Below are positions 15,627 to 24,577 of a DNA stretch of 64,000 nt, one piece after another; position 1 is the stretch's first letter; every line of letters starts with the position of its first letter. The notes under the pieces were generated by a model. That model saw nothing but the letters and a program-made list of their open reading frames with translations. It was not told where the DNA came from and did no database searches. The DNA comes from Desulfomonile tiedjei DSM 6799. GTDB lineage: Bacteria; Desulfobacterota; Desulfomonilia; Desulfomonilales; Desulfomonilaceae. Position numbers and translations under genes: made by a program. The DNA lies in NCBI RefSeq assembly GCF_000266945.1, contig NC_018025.1:4964001-5028000 (forward strand). Direction: 5' to 3'.

Positions 15627-16655
15627 ATGTTGGAAACTATATGGTTTTTTCTGTGGGGATTGCTCTGGGCCATTTATTTCATGACGGACGGGTACGATCT
15701 GGGATTGGCCACTCTCAGGCCTTTTATTGCCCGTACCGACATTGAAAACCGCATTGTCTATAACGCAATGGGTCCCTTTTGGGACGGCAATGAAGTTTGG
15801 CTCATTACTGCGGGCGGTGTTACATTTGCTGCATTTCCCACGACATATGCAGTGATGTTCAGCACTTTGTACAGTCCGCTCTTACTTCTCCTGTTCGGGT
15901 TGATCATCCGGGCAGTCTCATTTGAATTCCGCGGGAAGTTCGAAGGCAATTCGTGGCGCAAGTTGTGGGATACCTGCCAGTTCATCGGCAGCTTTGTGCC
16001 TGCTCTTTTGCTGGGTGTGGCATTTGCCAATATTTTTCAGGGAATTCCTTTCGATCAAGATGGTGTATATCACGGAAACCTGCTGATGTTGCTCAACCCG
16101 TACGGACTTGTGGGCGGAGCGCTCTTTGTGATTATGTTTTGCGTACATGGAGCTATCTGGCTGGCGATCAAGTCTGAAGGAGTAATGCTGGAGCGGGCGG
16201 CTTCTTCCGCAGCCAAACTATGGGTAGCCTGGCTGGTGGTGGCAGTCATCTTTCTTGTGTACACCTGGTTTGCCACCCCGTTGTACAATAATTACCTGGC
16301 GAATCCCGTGCTCTTCGTGATCCCGCTGGGTGCGGTCGTTGCCCTGCTTGCGACCAGACTCTACATAGCACATGCAACATGGTGGACTGCCTGGGCGGCT
16401 TCCGCTGCTACCATAGTGCTTTCCACACTATTCTGCATCGTGGGATTGTATCCCAATCTGTATCCTTCCAGCATGAATCCTGAGTACAGCTTGAACGCGT
16501 TCAACTCTTCGTCGAGCCCCTTGACGCTCAAGATCATGCTGGTTGTAGCGTTGATATTCGTTCCTATAGTCATTGCCTACCAGGCATGGGGATACTACAT
16601 TTTCAAAGATAAACTGACTGAAGCATCCATTCTCGAAGACGAGGATGCATACTGA
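15627..16655 (+). CDS. cydB: Cytochrome bd oxidase subunit II
   Basis: A 342-aa membrane subunit. Typical blocks are W-F-F-L-W-G-L-L-W-A-I-Y-F-M-T-D-G-Y-D-L-G near the N-terminus, N-A-M-G-P-F-W-D-G-N-E-V-W-L-I-T and F-P-T-T-Y-A-V-M-F-S. It pairs with CydA in the cytoplasmic membrane. The ATG at 15627 has GGAGG upstream. No CydX-like small ORF and no CydDC exporter genes follow; the operon appears to end here, before a long hairpin. Confidence 0.97.
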   Translation: MLETIWFFLWGLLWAIYFMTDGYDLGLATLRPFIARTDIENRIVYNAMGPFWDGNEVWLITAGGVTFAAFPTTYAVMFSTLYSPLLLLLFGLIIRAVSFEFRGKFEGNSWRKLWDTCQFIGSFVPALLLGVAFANIFQGIPFDQDGVYHGNLLMLLNPYGLVGGALFVIMFCVHGAIWLAIKSEGVMLERAASSAAKLWVAWLVVAVIFLVYTWFATPLYNNYLANPVLFVIPLGAVVALLATRLYIAHATWWTAWAASAATIVLSTLFCIVGLYPNLYPSSMNPEYSLNAFNSSSSPLTLKIMLVVALIFVPIVIAYQAWGYYIFKDKLTEASILEDEDAY

Positions 16656-16681
16656 TGGCGATTTGCTTTCAAAGTTGGACG

Positions 16682-16729
16682 AAAATCCCGTCTAACCCCC
16701 CTTTATAAAGGGGGGAATGGGGGGATTTT
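16682..16729. terminator. Long G/C-run hairpin after cydB
   Basis: A perfect 20-bp palindrome of six C, TTTATAAA and six G at 16696-16715 is nested in outer arms AAAATCCC and GGGGATTTT. It could terminate cydAB transcription. It also resembles widely dispersed intergenic palindromes, so a repeat identity is possible. Confidence 0.5.
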
Positions 16730-16795
16730 GAATGCAAATTGGTATGATTTCCGGATTGACGCTATCGAACAAAGTAAAGGAAAGGATTTCTATAC

Positions 16796-17311
16796 ATGAA
16801 CGAGCGAAGCGGCATTGTGACCATGAGGGGGAACCCTGTCACTTTACTGGGAGATGAAATCAAGGTTGGATATCAGGCTCCGAATTTCACCGTCACAGGA
16901 ACGGATTTGAAGCCGGTAGATTTCTCATCCTTCAAGGGTAAGACATGTATCATTTCCGCTGTGCCCTCTCTTGACACACCGGTTTGCGACATGTCCACCA
17001 GGAGGTTCAATCAAGAAGCTGCCACTCTCGGCGATAATGTTGAGATTCTCACCATAAGCATGGACCTTCCGTTTGCACAGGCAAGATGGTGCGGTGCTGC
17101 CGGAGTGGATCGTGTAATAACTCTCTCAGACCACAAGAATGCCTCTTTCGGGACGGCATACGGAGTGCTCATCAAAGAGTTCAGACTTCTCTCCCGAGCT
17201 GTATTTGTGGTCGATAGTCAAGGAATCGTTCGATATTGCGAAATTGTGAAAGAAATAGCAGATTCGCCGAACTTCGACGCTGCTTTGGCATGCGTCAAGG
17301 AGTGCAGTTAG
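16796..17311 (+). CDS. tpx: Thiol peroxidase (Tpx-type peroxiredoxin)
   Basis: A 171-aa atypical 2-Cys peroxiredoxin reducing H2O2 and lipid hydroperoxides with thioredoxin. The signature S-L-D-T-P-V-C-D-M-S-T-R-R-F-N holds the peroxidatic cysteine; the resolving cysteine is in A-R-W-C-G-A-A-G. V-T-L-L-G and G-Y-Q-A-P-N-F-T-V at the start are typical. No signal peptide, so cytoplasmic, in contrast to the peroxiredoxin at 7646. It is the last gene of the oxygen-defence island and ends at a strong hairpin. Confidence 0.96.
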   Translation: MNERSGIVTMRGNPVTLLGDEIKVGYQAPNFTVTGTDLKPVDFSSFKGKTCIISAVPSLDTPVCDMSTRRFNQEAATLGDNVEILTISMDLPFAQARWCGAAGVDRVITLSDHKNASFGTAYGVLIKEFRLLSRAVFVVDSQGIVRYCEIVKEIADSPNFDAALACVKECS

Positions 17312-17652
17312 TACGATGCTCACCTTGAAATCAGGGGGAAACTTTTTGCCAAGATTCCCCCTGATCACTGAATAGCAAATACCGTATCAGGTCGACATGT
17401 GGTGATATGAATCCTTGTAGGCTAAGATGTGAGTCTGGGCCGATCTTATGCCGATTCACTTTTATGAATTTAATCTGGCCGGCACGGAGGCCGGCCGCTA
17501 CCGGCTCACGGTGTAGGATGGAGTGAGAAAAGCGAATACCATCGTTCGAGAAAAGCCAAATTCGGGTAGACACGCAGGTCTCCCCCTACACAGACCTTGT
17601 CGGTCATGTCAGCGACGAACGCAGGTTCGGTTCATGTATCAGCCACGATCTA
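17312..17652. other. Spacer with terminator and repeat fragments
   Basis: After the tpx hairpin the spacer holds a palindrome GGCCGG/CCGGCC at 17477-17496 that matches the core of the family A element, and at about 17563-17592 a fragment (GACACGCAGGTC, CCCCTACA) matching the core of family C. These look like decayed copies. No gene is supported. Confidence 0.55.
17330..17365 (+). terminator. Terminator-like hairpin after tpx
   Basis: Perfect 11-bp arms ATCAGGGGGAA and TTCCCCCTGAT around a 14-nt loop, 19 bp after the tpx stop. No long T-run follows. Confidence 0.6.
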
Positions 17653-18750
17653 TCAAACCACATTTGCTTCCGTGTCATCAACGAGAAGATCCTGTAACCA
17701 TTGCCGCGTATCGGCTATGTACACCAGCCTGTCGTTTTCGGTAAGCTCCAGGGTATCGGGAGGGTTGACCATGGATTTACCGTCCCTCAGGATACCGACT
17801 GGAATTACCCGCAAGTCGTCGCCTTGCTGCAGACGTTTGCGAACAGCGCCGTATAATTTCGGAGCGTGCTTTGGAATCGCACCAACATAGAAATGATGTT
17901 CCTTCAGCTTTGATGAGAGTTGGGAGATCACCTCAGGAATGCCGGGGTCCAAGATGGATTGCACGATAATTGGCGGGACAAGATTCTCCAGGCAAACCAC
18001 ATCATCGACACCTGCAGTTCGGAGCGGTTCGACGGAATCCCTGTTCACCGCTTCCGCCGCAATGTACAACTTCTTACCGATGCTTCGATGCATGTTTTCC
18101 AGCGCCAGAGCCACCTGAGTCGTCAAACCATCGGAATGACCGTCTTTGGGGTCACGTGCGAGAATCACCACCTGTGAGGCTTCTCTGGCGTTTGCCCTGT
18201 CCAGTATTCGACGAAGTAAAGGATTTCCCTTCACGAAAAAGAAGTTTTTACGCCGAAAAAGCTGGTCCGGGCATTCGGGAAAATCATCCGAAATCAATAC
18301 AATGGGCACTTCGTACGATCGATTGTCCACGCGCAGTTCGTCAATTATTGCATGCACTTTTTCTTCGTTAGGACAGTTGATGATCAGAATATGTCCTGTA
18401 CAATCGAGATCTACCAGTCCGCTCATAGTCTTGAACTCTCTTTCGATCACTCGGGTGGCTATCAGGGAAACCAGGTACGCCATAACACCTATGCCGCAAA
18501 TCATGGTCACCAGGGTCATGAATATTCGGCCGCCGTGAGTCCTGGGAGCAATATCCCCGTACCCCACAGTCGTCATGGTAACTACGCTTAACCAGAAGCT
18601 GTCGAATAGGGATAAACTCTGTTCTTGCTCCAGGTAGTAAATCCCGGCCATAGAACAGAGCAGAATCAAGAACAGGCAGCCTAGCGTGAGAAGCACCCGC
18701 CTTGTTTTGCGGTTAACCAGGAATTTGCGTATTAGAACATAAAAGGTCAT
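17653..18750 (-). CDS. Two-TM potassium channel with RCK/TrkA domains
   Basis: A 365-aa inner-membrane channel. Helix one spans about residues 18-38. The pore has T-V-G-Y-G-D at 61-66, the K+ selectivity filter, followed by helix two (M-I-C-G-I-G-V-M-A-Y-L-V). The cytoplasmic part begins G-H-I-L-I-I-N-C-P-N-E-E and should be the TrkA-N/RCK domain. It lacks the usual G-x-G-x-x-G dinucleotide loop, so NAD-type binding is doubtful. A TrkA-C-like region closes the protein (R-V-I-P-V-G-I-L-R-D-G-K ... L-T-E-N-D-R-L-V-Y-I). It is transcribed alone, towards tpx. Confidence 0.92.
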   Translation of the reverse strand: MTFYVLIRKFLVNRKTRRVLLTLGCLFLILLCSMAGIYYLEQEQSLSLFDSFWLSVVTMTTVGYGDIAPRTHGGRIFMTLVTMICGIGVMAYLVSLIATRVIEREFKTMSGLVDLDCTGHILIINCPNEEKVHAIIDELRVDNRSYEVPIVLISDDFPECPDQLFRRKNFFFVKGNPLLRRILDRANAREASQVVILARDPKDGHSDGLTTQVALALENMHRSIGKKLYIAAEAVNRDSVEPLRTAGVDDVVCLENLVPPIIVQSILDPGIPEVISQLSSKLKEHHFYVGAIPKHAPKLYGAVRKRLQQGDDLRVIPVGILRDGKSMVNPPDTLELTENDRLVYIADTRQWLQDLLVDDTEANVV

Positions 18751-19036
18751 GGAATCTAACCCGTAGACTGCCGAAGACTACCGATCAGTGTTCGCCAGAA
18801 TCCCTCTATTGAGGAGAAAAGAGAGATTCGAAAAAGACCCCCAAGTTCCATTCTCTTGAAGCAAGTTTAGCACACGATCAAAAGTCTTGAAGGTATTTTT
18901 TGATTATGTCCGCGTTGCGGCTCAAACGAGAACGGAAAACGGATAAGACACTGTTGTCACCACACTCTTCTCCTGACAAAAGCCTGTAATTGGTTGCCCG
19001 AATGCGTCAAGCCTTACGACCACCGTAGTTTCCCCG
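18751..19036. other. Divergent intergenic region, no gene seen
   Basis: Lies between the channel gene (minus) and rlpA (plus). Apart from the rlpA promoter downstream, no open frame with a ribosome binding site and no strong repeat was found. Confidence 0.5.
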
Positions 19037-19066
19037 TTGACGCGCGCTACCTTCGTATGCTATAAC
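19037..19066 (+). promoter_or_regulatory. Sigma-70-type promoter of rlpA
   Basis: TTGACG at 19037-19042, an 18-nt spacer and TATAAC at 19061-19066, preceded by TGC as an extended -10. The start codon is 47 bp downstream. Confidence 0.5.
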
Positions 19067-19113
19067 TCTATGCAATTAAGGTATGTTGAGATTTCTTTCC
19101 AAAGTTATATAGC

Positions 19114-19674
19114 ATGAAAATATGCCAATATACCATTTTTATACTTGTTTTAATGCTCAGTGTCTCCGGGTGTGCCGGTAAGCAGGCCCTGGTCAAAAAA
19201 AATCCCAATTCCAAGGGATCTTACACCGTCATGGGGAAGACGTATTATCCTCTCAAGGAAGTCCGTCCGGGTTACAAACAGGATGGCATCGCGTCCTGGT
19301 ACGGCCCGGGATTTCACGGCAAGAAGACTTCTTCAGGCGAAGTCTACGATATGTACGAAATGACGGCAGCTCACAATGTGCTGCCTCTGCATACGCTCGT
19401 TAAGGTCAAGAATCTGAGCAATAATAAAGAGATTGTGGTCCGAGTGAACGATCGCGGCCCATTCGTGGACGACAGGGTGATCGATCTCTCTTTGGCCGCA
19501 GCAAAGGGTCTGGACATGGTCCGATGCGGAACCTCTCCGGTGAGAATCTCCGTGATTGGGCCTGCAGAAGCTGTGGCATCGAAATTACCTGCTCCGGTTG
19601 TGAAAGCTGCTCCTCCCAGATGTCCGAATCCGTTCTTCTCCGCCAGTCCGAAGGGCGCGCTTGCAAAGCTTTGA
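19114..19674 (+). CDS. rlpA: RlpA-like lipoprotein (septal lytic transglycosylase family)
   Basis: A 186-aa lipoprotein: the signal sequence ends with lipobox L-S-V-S-G-C, so it is probably anchored to the outer membrane. The double-psi beta-barrel domain is clear (A-S-W-Y-G-P-G-F-H-G-K-K-T-S-S-G-E, T-A-A-H, L-P-L-H-T-L-V-K-V, V-N-D-R-G-P-F, I-D-L-S-L-A-A-A). RlpA cleaves glycan strands lacking stem peptides. The usual C-terminal SPOR domain is absent; instead a proline-rich tail of about 40 residues follows. ATG 19114 has no obvious strong Shine-Dalgarno. It is monocistronic by position. Confidence 0.9.
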   Translation: MKICQYTIFILVLMLSVSGCAGKQALVKKNPNSKGSYTVMGKTYYPLKEVRPGYKQDGIASWYGPGFHGKKTSSGEVYDMYEMTAAHNVLPLHTLVKVKNLSNNKEIVVRVNDRGPFVDDRVIDLSLAAAKGLDMVRCGTSPVRISVIGPAEAVASKLPAPVVKAAPPRCPNPFFSASPKGALAKL

Positions 19675-19706
19675 GAACATCCCTCTTCATCAACACACCT
19701 CTGTGA

Positions 19707-19730
19707 AATTCTTCGGTTTGGAGAAGAATT
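19707..19730 (+). terminator. Hairpin after rlpA
   Basis: Perfect 8-bp arms AATTCTTC and GAAGAATT with an 8-nt loop, 33 bp after the rlpA stop. Confidence 0.45.
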
Positions 19731-19968
19731 CCCGCATCTTAAATGCATGCATAGAGATCGTGGTTCCCAGATTTATCTTGGGATTCATCGTATGCCGTAT
19801 TGAAATTTTCGTATCACTGCATTAAACTTTGTTGGAAGAATCTTAATCGGCGTAGCGATATTTGTGTGATTTGTTAAACGGATTTAGAGAACATGGTGAG
19901 TACATAGCTGCGCAAACATTCTTCAGGTGCTCTTGCGCTCTGCAGTGTCATGGACGGAGGAGACGGTC

Positions 19969-20229
19969 ATGGTCAATTTTGAATATCGCATTACCGTACA
20001 TCCCACAGATTCTCTATCTCGCATGGCGTATTTTTGCTCTCAAGAGGGCGCTTGTTCCATAGAAGAGATTCCCTTGGGCGAACCAACTAAGCTTGAAGGC
20101 ATACTGAATGAGTATGGCGTTCAAGGCTGGGAACTGGTGCAGATGATCTTTGGCAAAGACGGGTTGCTCGCCTGCTGGAAACGCAAAACTTCAACCCTGG
20201 ACCGAAACACCGACGCGGAGGTAATATGA
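19969..20229 (+). CDS. Small DUF4177-like protein
   Basis: An 86-aa cytoplasmic protein. The Y-R-I-T-V-H start, L-E-G-I-L-N-E-Y-G-V-Q-G-W-E-L-V-Q-M core and L-L-A-C-W-K-R-K end match the DUF4177 pattern (E-L-L-N-x-x-G-x-x-G-W-E-L-V). Its function is not known. ATG 19969 is used because GGAGGAG lies about 6 nt upstream; the longer frame from 19927 has no such site. Its stop overlaps the start of the copper chaperone gene (ATGA), so it belongs to the copper operon. Three cysteines (F-C-S-Q-E-G-A-C and A-C-W) could matter for metal handling, but this is speculation. Confidence 0.82.
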   Translation: MVNFEYRITVHPTDSLSRMAYFCSQEGACSIEEIPLGEPTKLEGILNEYGVQGWELVQMIFGKDGLLACWKRKTSTLDRNTDAEVI

Positions 20230-20429
20230 CGTCGACAACGTTAAAGATTCAAGGAATGTCGTGCAATCATTGTGTCATGGCTGTAACAAAAGCACTCAAT
20301 GGTATCGGTGGTGTAAAAGACGTGAATGTGAACCTGGAAAAAGGTGAGGCTACGTTTAACCGCGACGATTCCGTCGATCTCGACCAGGTAAAAAAACAGA
20401 TAGAATTGGAAGGTTTTACGGTTGGCTAA
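20226..20429 (+). CDS. copZ: Copper chaperone, HMA domain (CopZ-like)
   Basis: A 67-aa ferredoxin-like heavy-metal-associated domain with [11 protein letters not shown] near residues 10-20, the CXXC site that binds Cu(I) and passes it to the ATPase. It overlaps the upstream gene by 4 nt and the copA frame by 8 nt, so the three genes are translationally coupled. Metal identity is inferred from family and neighbour. Confidence 0.92.
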   Translation: MTSTTLKIQGMSCNHCVMAVTKALNGIGGVKDVNVNLEKGEATFNRDDSVDLDQVKKQIELEGFTVG

Positions 20430-22890
20430 ATACACGATCAGAATTCTGGGCATGAGCTGCGCTGCATGCGTGAGGCGCGTTGAGCTCGGTTTGACCAATC
20501 TGCAGGGTGTCACGGAGGCTTCCGTCAACTTGGCTGCTCAGAAGGCCACGGTGGAATACGATCCCCAGATCGTCAAACCTGCAAATCTGGAAGCAAAAAT
20601 CCGCGATCTCGGGTACGAACCGGTCAGTTCTCCGCAACCTGAAGACAAGCCCGAACGGACCACTATCAACATTGGTGGAATGCATTGTGCCGCGTGCGTA
20701 CGGCGTGTGGAAAACACGTTGAAACGTATTCCCGGTGTTTTGGAGGCCAATGTGAATCTGGCCTCGTCGAGAGCGGTCGTTACGCACGAACCCGGTAAAG
20801 CGGACGTATTCGAACTGAGAAAAGTCCTTGATGACTCGGGGTACCAGTTCCTTGGAGTCGTGGGCGAGCAATCTGAAGATCCGCTGGAGGCCGCTCGGAA
20901 GCAGGAGCTCCGGGATTTGAAGATCAAGCTTGCAGTTGGCGCAGTGCTCAGTATTCTGATCCACATTGCGGCATTTCCGCATCTGATTCCTTCCCTCCAT
21001 TCATTGATTCCGAGCAACTGGTTGCTTATCGCCGGTTTCATCATGACAACGCCCGTGGTCTTTTGGGTTGGGAGCCGTTTCATCATAGGAGCCTACAAAG
21101 CGGCTTTGCAGAAGACCTCGGACATGAATACCCTGGTTTCCGTAGGTGCATTATCTGCATATCTCTATTCTTCGGTGGTGACGTTTTTTCCTCGATTTTT
21201 CGAGACAGCAGGCATTCCTGCACCGGTGTATTTTGACGGTGCCGCTATGATCGTCACCTTGATTCTTCTGGGCCGCTATCTCGAAGCCCGGGCGAAGGGC
21301 AAGACGTCTGAGGCCATTCAAAGGCTCATGGGTCTGAAACCCAAAACTGCGAGGGTTATCAGAGACGATACCGAAATAGACCTCCCGGTCGAACTGGTCC
21401 AGGTGGGGGATGTAATTGTTGTCCGTCCCGGTGAACGCATCCCCACTGATGGAATCGTGCTTTCCGGTTCTTCAAGCGTGGACGAATCCATGCTCACGGG
21501 TGAAAGCATTCCGGTCTTGAAAGAGCAAGACGCGGAGGTCTTCGGAGCCACCATCAACAAGACCGGCAGCTTCACGTTTCGAGCGACCAAGGTGGGAGCG
21601 GAAACTGCCCTGGCTCAGATCATCCGCCTCGTGGAAGAGGCTCAGGGGTCCAAGCCCCCAATTCAGAGATTTGCCGATAAAGTTGCGTCGATTTTTGTTC
21701 CCGTGGTCTTCAGCATAGCCATTGTGACGTTTATCGTATGGTATTTTCTTGTTCCGGACTCGGTATTCAGCCGAGCGATGTTGAATTTCGTCTCAGTGCT
21801 GATTATCGCATGCCCCTGTGCAATGGGACTGGCAACGCCCACGGCTATCATGGTGGGGACGGGTCTGGGAGCGGAAAAGGGAATACTCATAAAAAGCGGT
21901 GAAAGTCTGGAAAAAGCATACAAGCTCACCACCGTGGTGTTCGATAAAACCGGCACTCTGACTCGTGGAGAACCTGTGGTCACGGATATTATCCCTGCAG
22001 AGGACGTTGGACAGGACGAAGTCATGCGCATAGCCTTGTCCATCGAGGCGGTATCGGAACACCCTCTGGCTCAGGCCATCATGGATCGGGGTAAGTCCGA
22101 AGGAATGCAGGCTTTGCCTTTGCAGGATTTTCAGGCGGAAACCGGCCTGGGGGTGCGCGGATCACTTGAGAATCGGCCTGTGCTGCTTGGCAATAGGCGA
22201 TTCATGGAAATGCAGTCCATCTCCATGAACGGCCTGGAGAACTCGGTACAAACGATTGGCGATCAGGGCAAGACTACCGTGCTGGTTGCCCAGGAGGACA
22301 AAGTAATAGGCCTGCTCGGATTGCAGGATGTTCCCAGAGATGGTGCTCGGGAAGCAGTGGAATCCCTGAAACACATGGGACTGACGGTCGCGATGATCAC
22401 CGGAGACAACAGGAAAACAGCGGAAGCCATTGGATCTTCCGTGGGAATCGACACAGTCCTGGCGGAAGTGTTACCGGGAGAAAAGGCTCAGGAGATACGC
22501 CGCATTCAGGGTACCGGACAAGTGGTGGCAATGGTTGGAGACGGCATCAACGATGCTCCTGCATTAACCGCTGCAGATATAGGAATCGCAATTGGCGCCG
22601 GCACTGACGTAGCCATCGAAGCAGGAGATGTTACTCTGATCAAGAGCGATCTCCAGTTGGTTCCAAGTGCTATCAGGCTGTCGTTGCAGACCATGAAGGT
22701 GATCAAACAGAATCTCTTCTGGGCATTTTTCTACAATTCACTGGGAATTCCCATTGCAGCCGGTGTGCTCTATCCGTTTTTCGGCATACTCCTGAATCCG
22801 GTGTATGCGGCTGCAGCAATGGCGCTGAGTTCCGTATCGGTTGTGAGCAATTCGCTCCGCCTGCGCTGGTCACTAGGCAAGAAGCTTTAA
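20422..22890 (+). CDS. copA: Copper-exporting P1B-type ATPase
   Basis: An 822-aa membrane pump. Two N-terminal HMA domains carry G-M-S-C-A-A-C and G-M-H-C-A-A-C. The transmembrane metal site is C-P-C near residue 464, the phosphorylated aspartate is in D-K-T-G-T-L-T near 509, the histidine of P1B ATPases is in S-E-H-P-L-A, and the hinge is G-D-G-I-N-D-A-P. The final helices contain Y-N-S-L-G-I-P and [12 protein letters not shown], characteristic of Cu(I) pumps. TTG 20422 overlaps copZ by 8 nt. It exports Cu(I) from the cytoplasm. No CueR- or CopY-type regulator is adjacent. Confidence 0.97.
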   Translation: MAKYTIRILGMSCAACVRRVELGLTNLQGVTEASVNLAAQKATVEYDPQIVKPANLEAKIRDLGYEPVSSPQPEDKPERTTINIGGMHCAACVRRVENTLKRIPGVLEANVNLASSRAVVTHEPGKADVFELRKVLDDSGYQFLGVVGEQSEDPLEAARKQELRDLKIKLAVGAVLSILIHIAAFPHLIPSLHSLIPSNWLLIAGFIMTTPVVFWVGSRFIIGAYKAALQKTSDMNTLVSVGALSAYLYSSVVTFFPRFFETAGIPAPVYFDGAAMIVTLILLGRYLEARAKGKTSEAIQRLMGLKPKTARVIRDDTEIDLPVELVQVGDVIVVRPGERIPTDGIVLSGSSSVDESMLTGESIPVLKEQDAEVFGATINKTGSFTFRATKVGAETALAQIIRLVEEAQGSKPPIQRFADKVASIFVPVVFSIAIVTFIVWYFLVPDSVFSRAMLNFVSVLIIACPCAMGLATPTAIMVGTGLGAEKGILIKSGESLEKAYKLTTVVFDKTGTLTRGEPVVTDIIPAEDVGQDEVMRIALSIEAVSEHPLAQAIMDRGKSEGMQALPLQDFQAETGLGVRGSLENRPVLLGNRRFMEMQSISMNGLENSVQTIGDQGKTTVLVAQEDKVIGLLGLQDVPRDGAREAVESLKHMGLTVAMITGDNRKTAEAIGSSVGIDTVLAEVLPGEKAQEIRRIQGTGQVVAMVGDGINDAPALTAADIGIAIGAGTDVAIEAGDVTLIKSDLQLVPSAIRLSLQTMKVIKQNLFWAFFYNSLGIPIAAGVLYPFFGILLNPVYAAAAMALSSVSVVSNSLRLRWSLGKKL

Positions 22891-22966
22891 AGCGGGAACT
22901 CGGGGAGGAACTTCTTGTAATCCCGCTTATAGCAGGACTCCCCGAACCCCACCTCAAGAACTTCTA

Positions 22967-23047
22967 ATACGGACCTGCAATCAAGATAGCTCTTACTGAG
23001 GCGGAAGCACGGACCTGCAGGGCAGGTCCGTGGCACCCAAAACCGCC
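22967..23047. repeat. Dispersed hairpin repeat, copy 2
   Basis: Same sequence family as 4641-4730. The core at 23008-23032 is a perfect 11-bp stem CACGGACCTGC / GCAGGTCCGTG around AGG. A further related inverted repeat (CTGACCTGC...CAGGTCAG) follows at about 23071-23096. It may also act as a terminator for copA or the convergent methyltransferase gene. Confidence 0.7.
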
Positions 23048-23167
23048 GTCGTTCTCGGTACGGGGGTGCCACTGACCTGCGGAGCCAGGTCAGTGTAGTT
23101 CGCATCCTGAATGCAAAATAGTATAACATTCTATAAAAAAGCCATTCTTAAGAAGAAAACCTTCATC

Positions 23168-24577
23168 TTACTCCATACGGTCTATCTGCTGAAGCAATGC
23201 CTTGGTTATCGGTCGTTTCGATCCTTTCCATACGAGCGACTCGAGAAACCGAAGATTTTCGGGAGAGTTAAGCGCTTCGGCCAGGTGTTCGGCCTGCTCC
23301 TGAGATTCGCACGCGATGTAATAGCATGTATCGTCCAACATTACCGGACGACCGTTGACCGGGCCGACAACTCTGAATCTCGGGATTGGGTAAAATCCGG
23401 CTATAGCGACTTTGTAGAGTGCAAATGCATACGGTCCTATGCCGAAAATCGAATAATCGGGTCTTCCTTTGAATACCGACGACTTGCGCTTCCGGAACGT
23501 TTCCCTATGTTTCTTCAAATATGCCCATAACTTAGGAGCTACAGAACGTATTCGTACAGTATCCTCCCCTACTCTCTTTTGAGGAACTATCACAGATCTT
23601 TCACTTGTTCGACCGTGGAAAAGATCCGAACTCTTCATCAAGGGGTATAGGAATTGCTTCTCCACGTCCACGATGTCACCAGATTTGTTGCGAAGCCTAT
23701 TTTCAAAATCGGGCGACAATTCCATGACCGAGGCCGCATTGTGCTTGATACCCTGGCGCCACACAAGTCCAGGCCTCATCGAGGATTCAACGCCTGATAT
23801 CTTCTCTGAAACCGGTGATATGCCATTGGAAACAGCATCCGCAATGAGCTGCTCGGGTTGCTTGGAAGAAAGCTCCGAATACAGTGCTGCCTGCGACAAA
23901 CGACTTCCTTCACCTACCTGGAGTATCAGTAAGCAAGCGTCAACTGCAGCACGAAACCATTTTTGTGCGTCTATACGGCGAATTTCCGCTCTTGTGATCG
24001 GTATTCCTTGTTTCAAAGCGAAAAGCCAGGCGTTCCTCGCCACTACGGTCTTGCACAGCAAGGCTATTGTGGGTCGTTGCTGCTCCAGTTCCATTAAGAG
24101 TTTTGTCACAAGCGACTCGGCCAGGTCGAAATTGGAAGCTCCCGTCAAAGCCGCAATTCCGGGAAGTTTGCGGAAATTGTGCTTTACAGGTAGATTTGTG
24201 CTTCCCATGCTTCCGAGTTCTGCATTTGTCACCCATGGCGGATTACCCAGAACGAGCAGCGGACCGGAGCACTTCCAGGAAACATCTCTGAAACTCATTC
24301 TAAAGACGTCGCTTTCACAAATCCGGACAGATACCTTGCAGTTATGCCCAACTCTTGCTGAAGCTTCATAGACATGAGAGGGGTTAATCTCGTAACCCCT
24401 GATTTCGCGCGGAGGATGGGAATGGCCGATCAAACCTGAGATGAAGTTGCCGATCCCGCAGGTAGGTTCGAGCACTCTCGGCCATCTTTGTCCAATGGGT
24501 CCCAATATCTGTAGTATACACTCCACTAATTCCGGTGGAGTCTGAAAATCTCCAAACGCTCTACTCACGTGCACCAC
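23168..24577 (-). CDS. DNA N6-adenine methyltransferase (orphan)
   Basis: A 469-aa class I SAM-dependent enzyme. Motif I is L-E-P-T-C-G-I-G-N-F-I near residues 35-46 and the catalytic motif IV is G-N-P-P-W-V-T-N near 111-118, the N-P-P-W form of adenine-N6 methylases. The N-terminal F-G-D-F-Q-T-P-P-E-L-V is usual for type I/IIG-like methylases. The C-terminal ~200 residues probably form the target recognition part. No restriction endonuclease or specificity gene is adjacent, so it may be a solitary epigenetic methylase or a remnant of a defence system. GTG 24577 is the first start; Shine-Dalgarno support is weak. Confidence 0.85.
   Translation of the reverse strand: MVHVSRAFGDFQTPPELVECILQILGPIGQRWPRVLEPTCGIGNFISGLIGHSHPPREIRGYEINPSHVYEASARVGHNCKVSVRICESDVFRMSFRDVSWKCSGPLLVLGNPPWVTNAELGSMGSTNLPVKHNFRKLPGIAALTGASNFDLAESLVTKLLMELEQQRPTIALLCKTVVARNAWLFALKQGIPITRAEIRRIDAQKWFRAAVDACLLILQVGEGSRLSQAALYSELSSKQPEQLIADAVSNGISPVSEKISGVESSMRPGLVWRQGIKHNAASVMELSPDFENRLRNKSGDIVDVEKQFLYPLMKSSDLFHGRTSERSVIVPQKRVGEDTVRIRSVAPKLWAYLKKHRETFRKRKSSVFKGRPDYSIFGIGPYAFALYKVAIAGFYPIPRFRVVGPVNGRPVMLDDTCYYIACESQEQAEHLAEALNSPENLRFLESLVWKGSKRPITKALLQQIDRME

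Noticed and set aside
23673-24371. 232-codon plus-strand frame
   Set aside because: Antisense shadow of the methyltransferase; serine-rich composition and no start signal.
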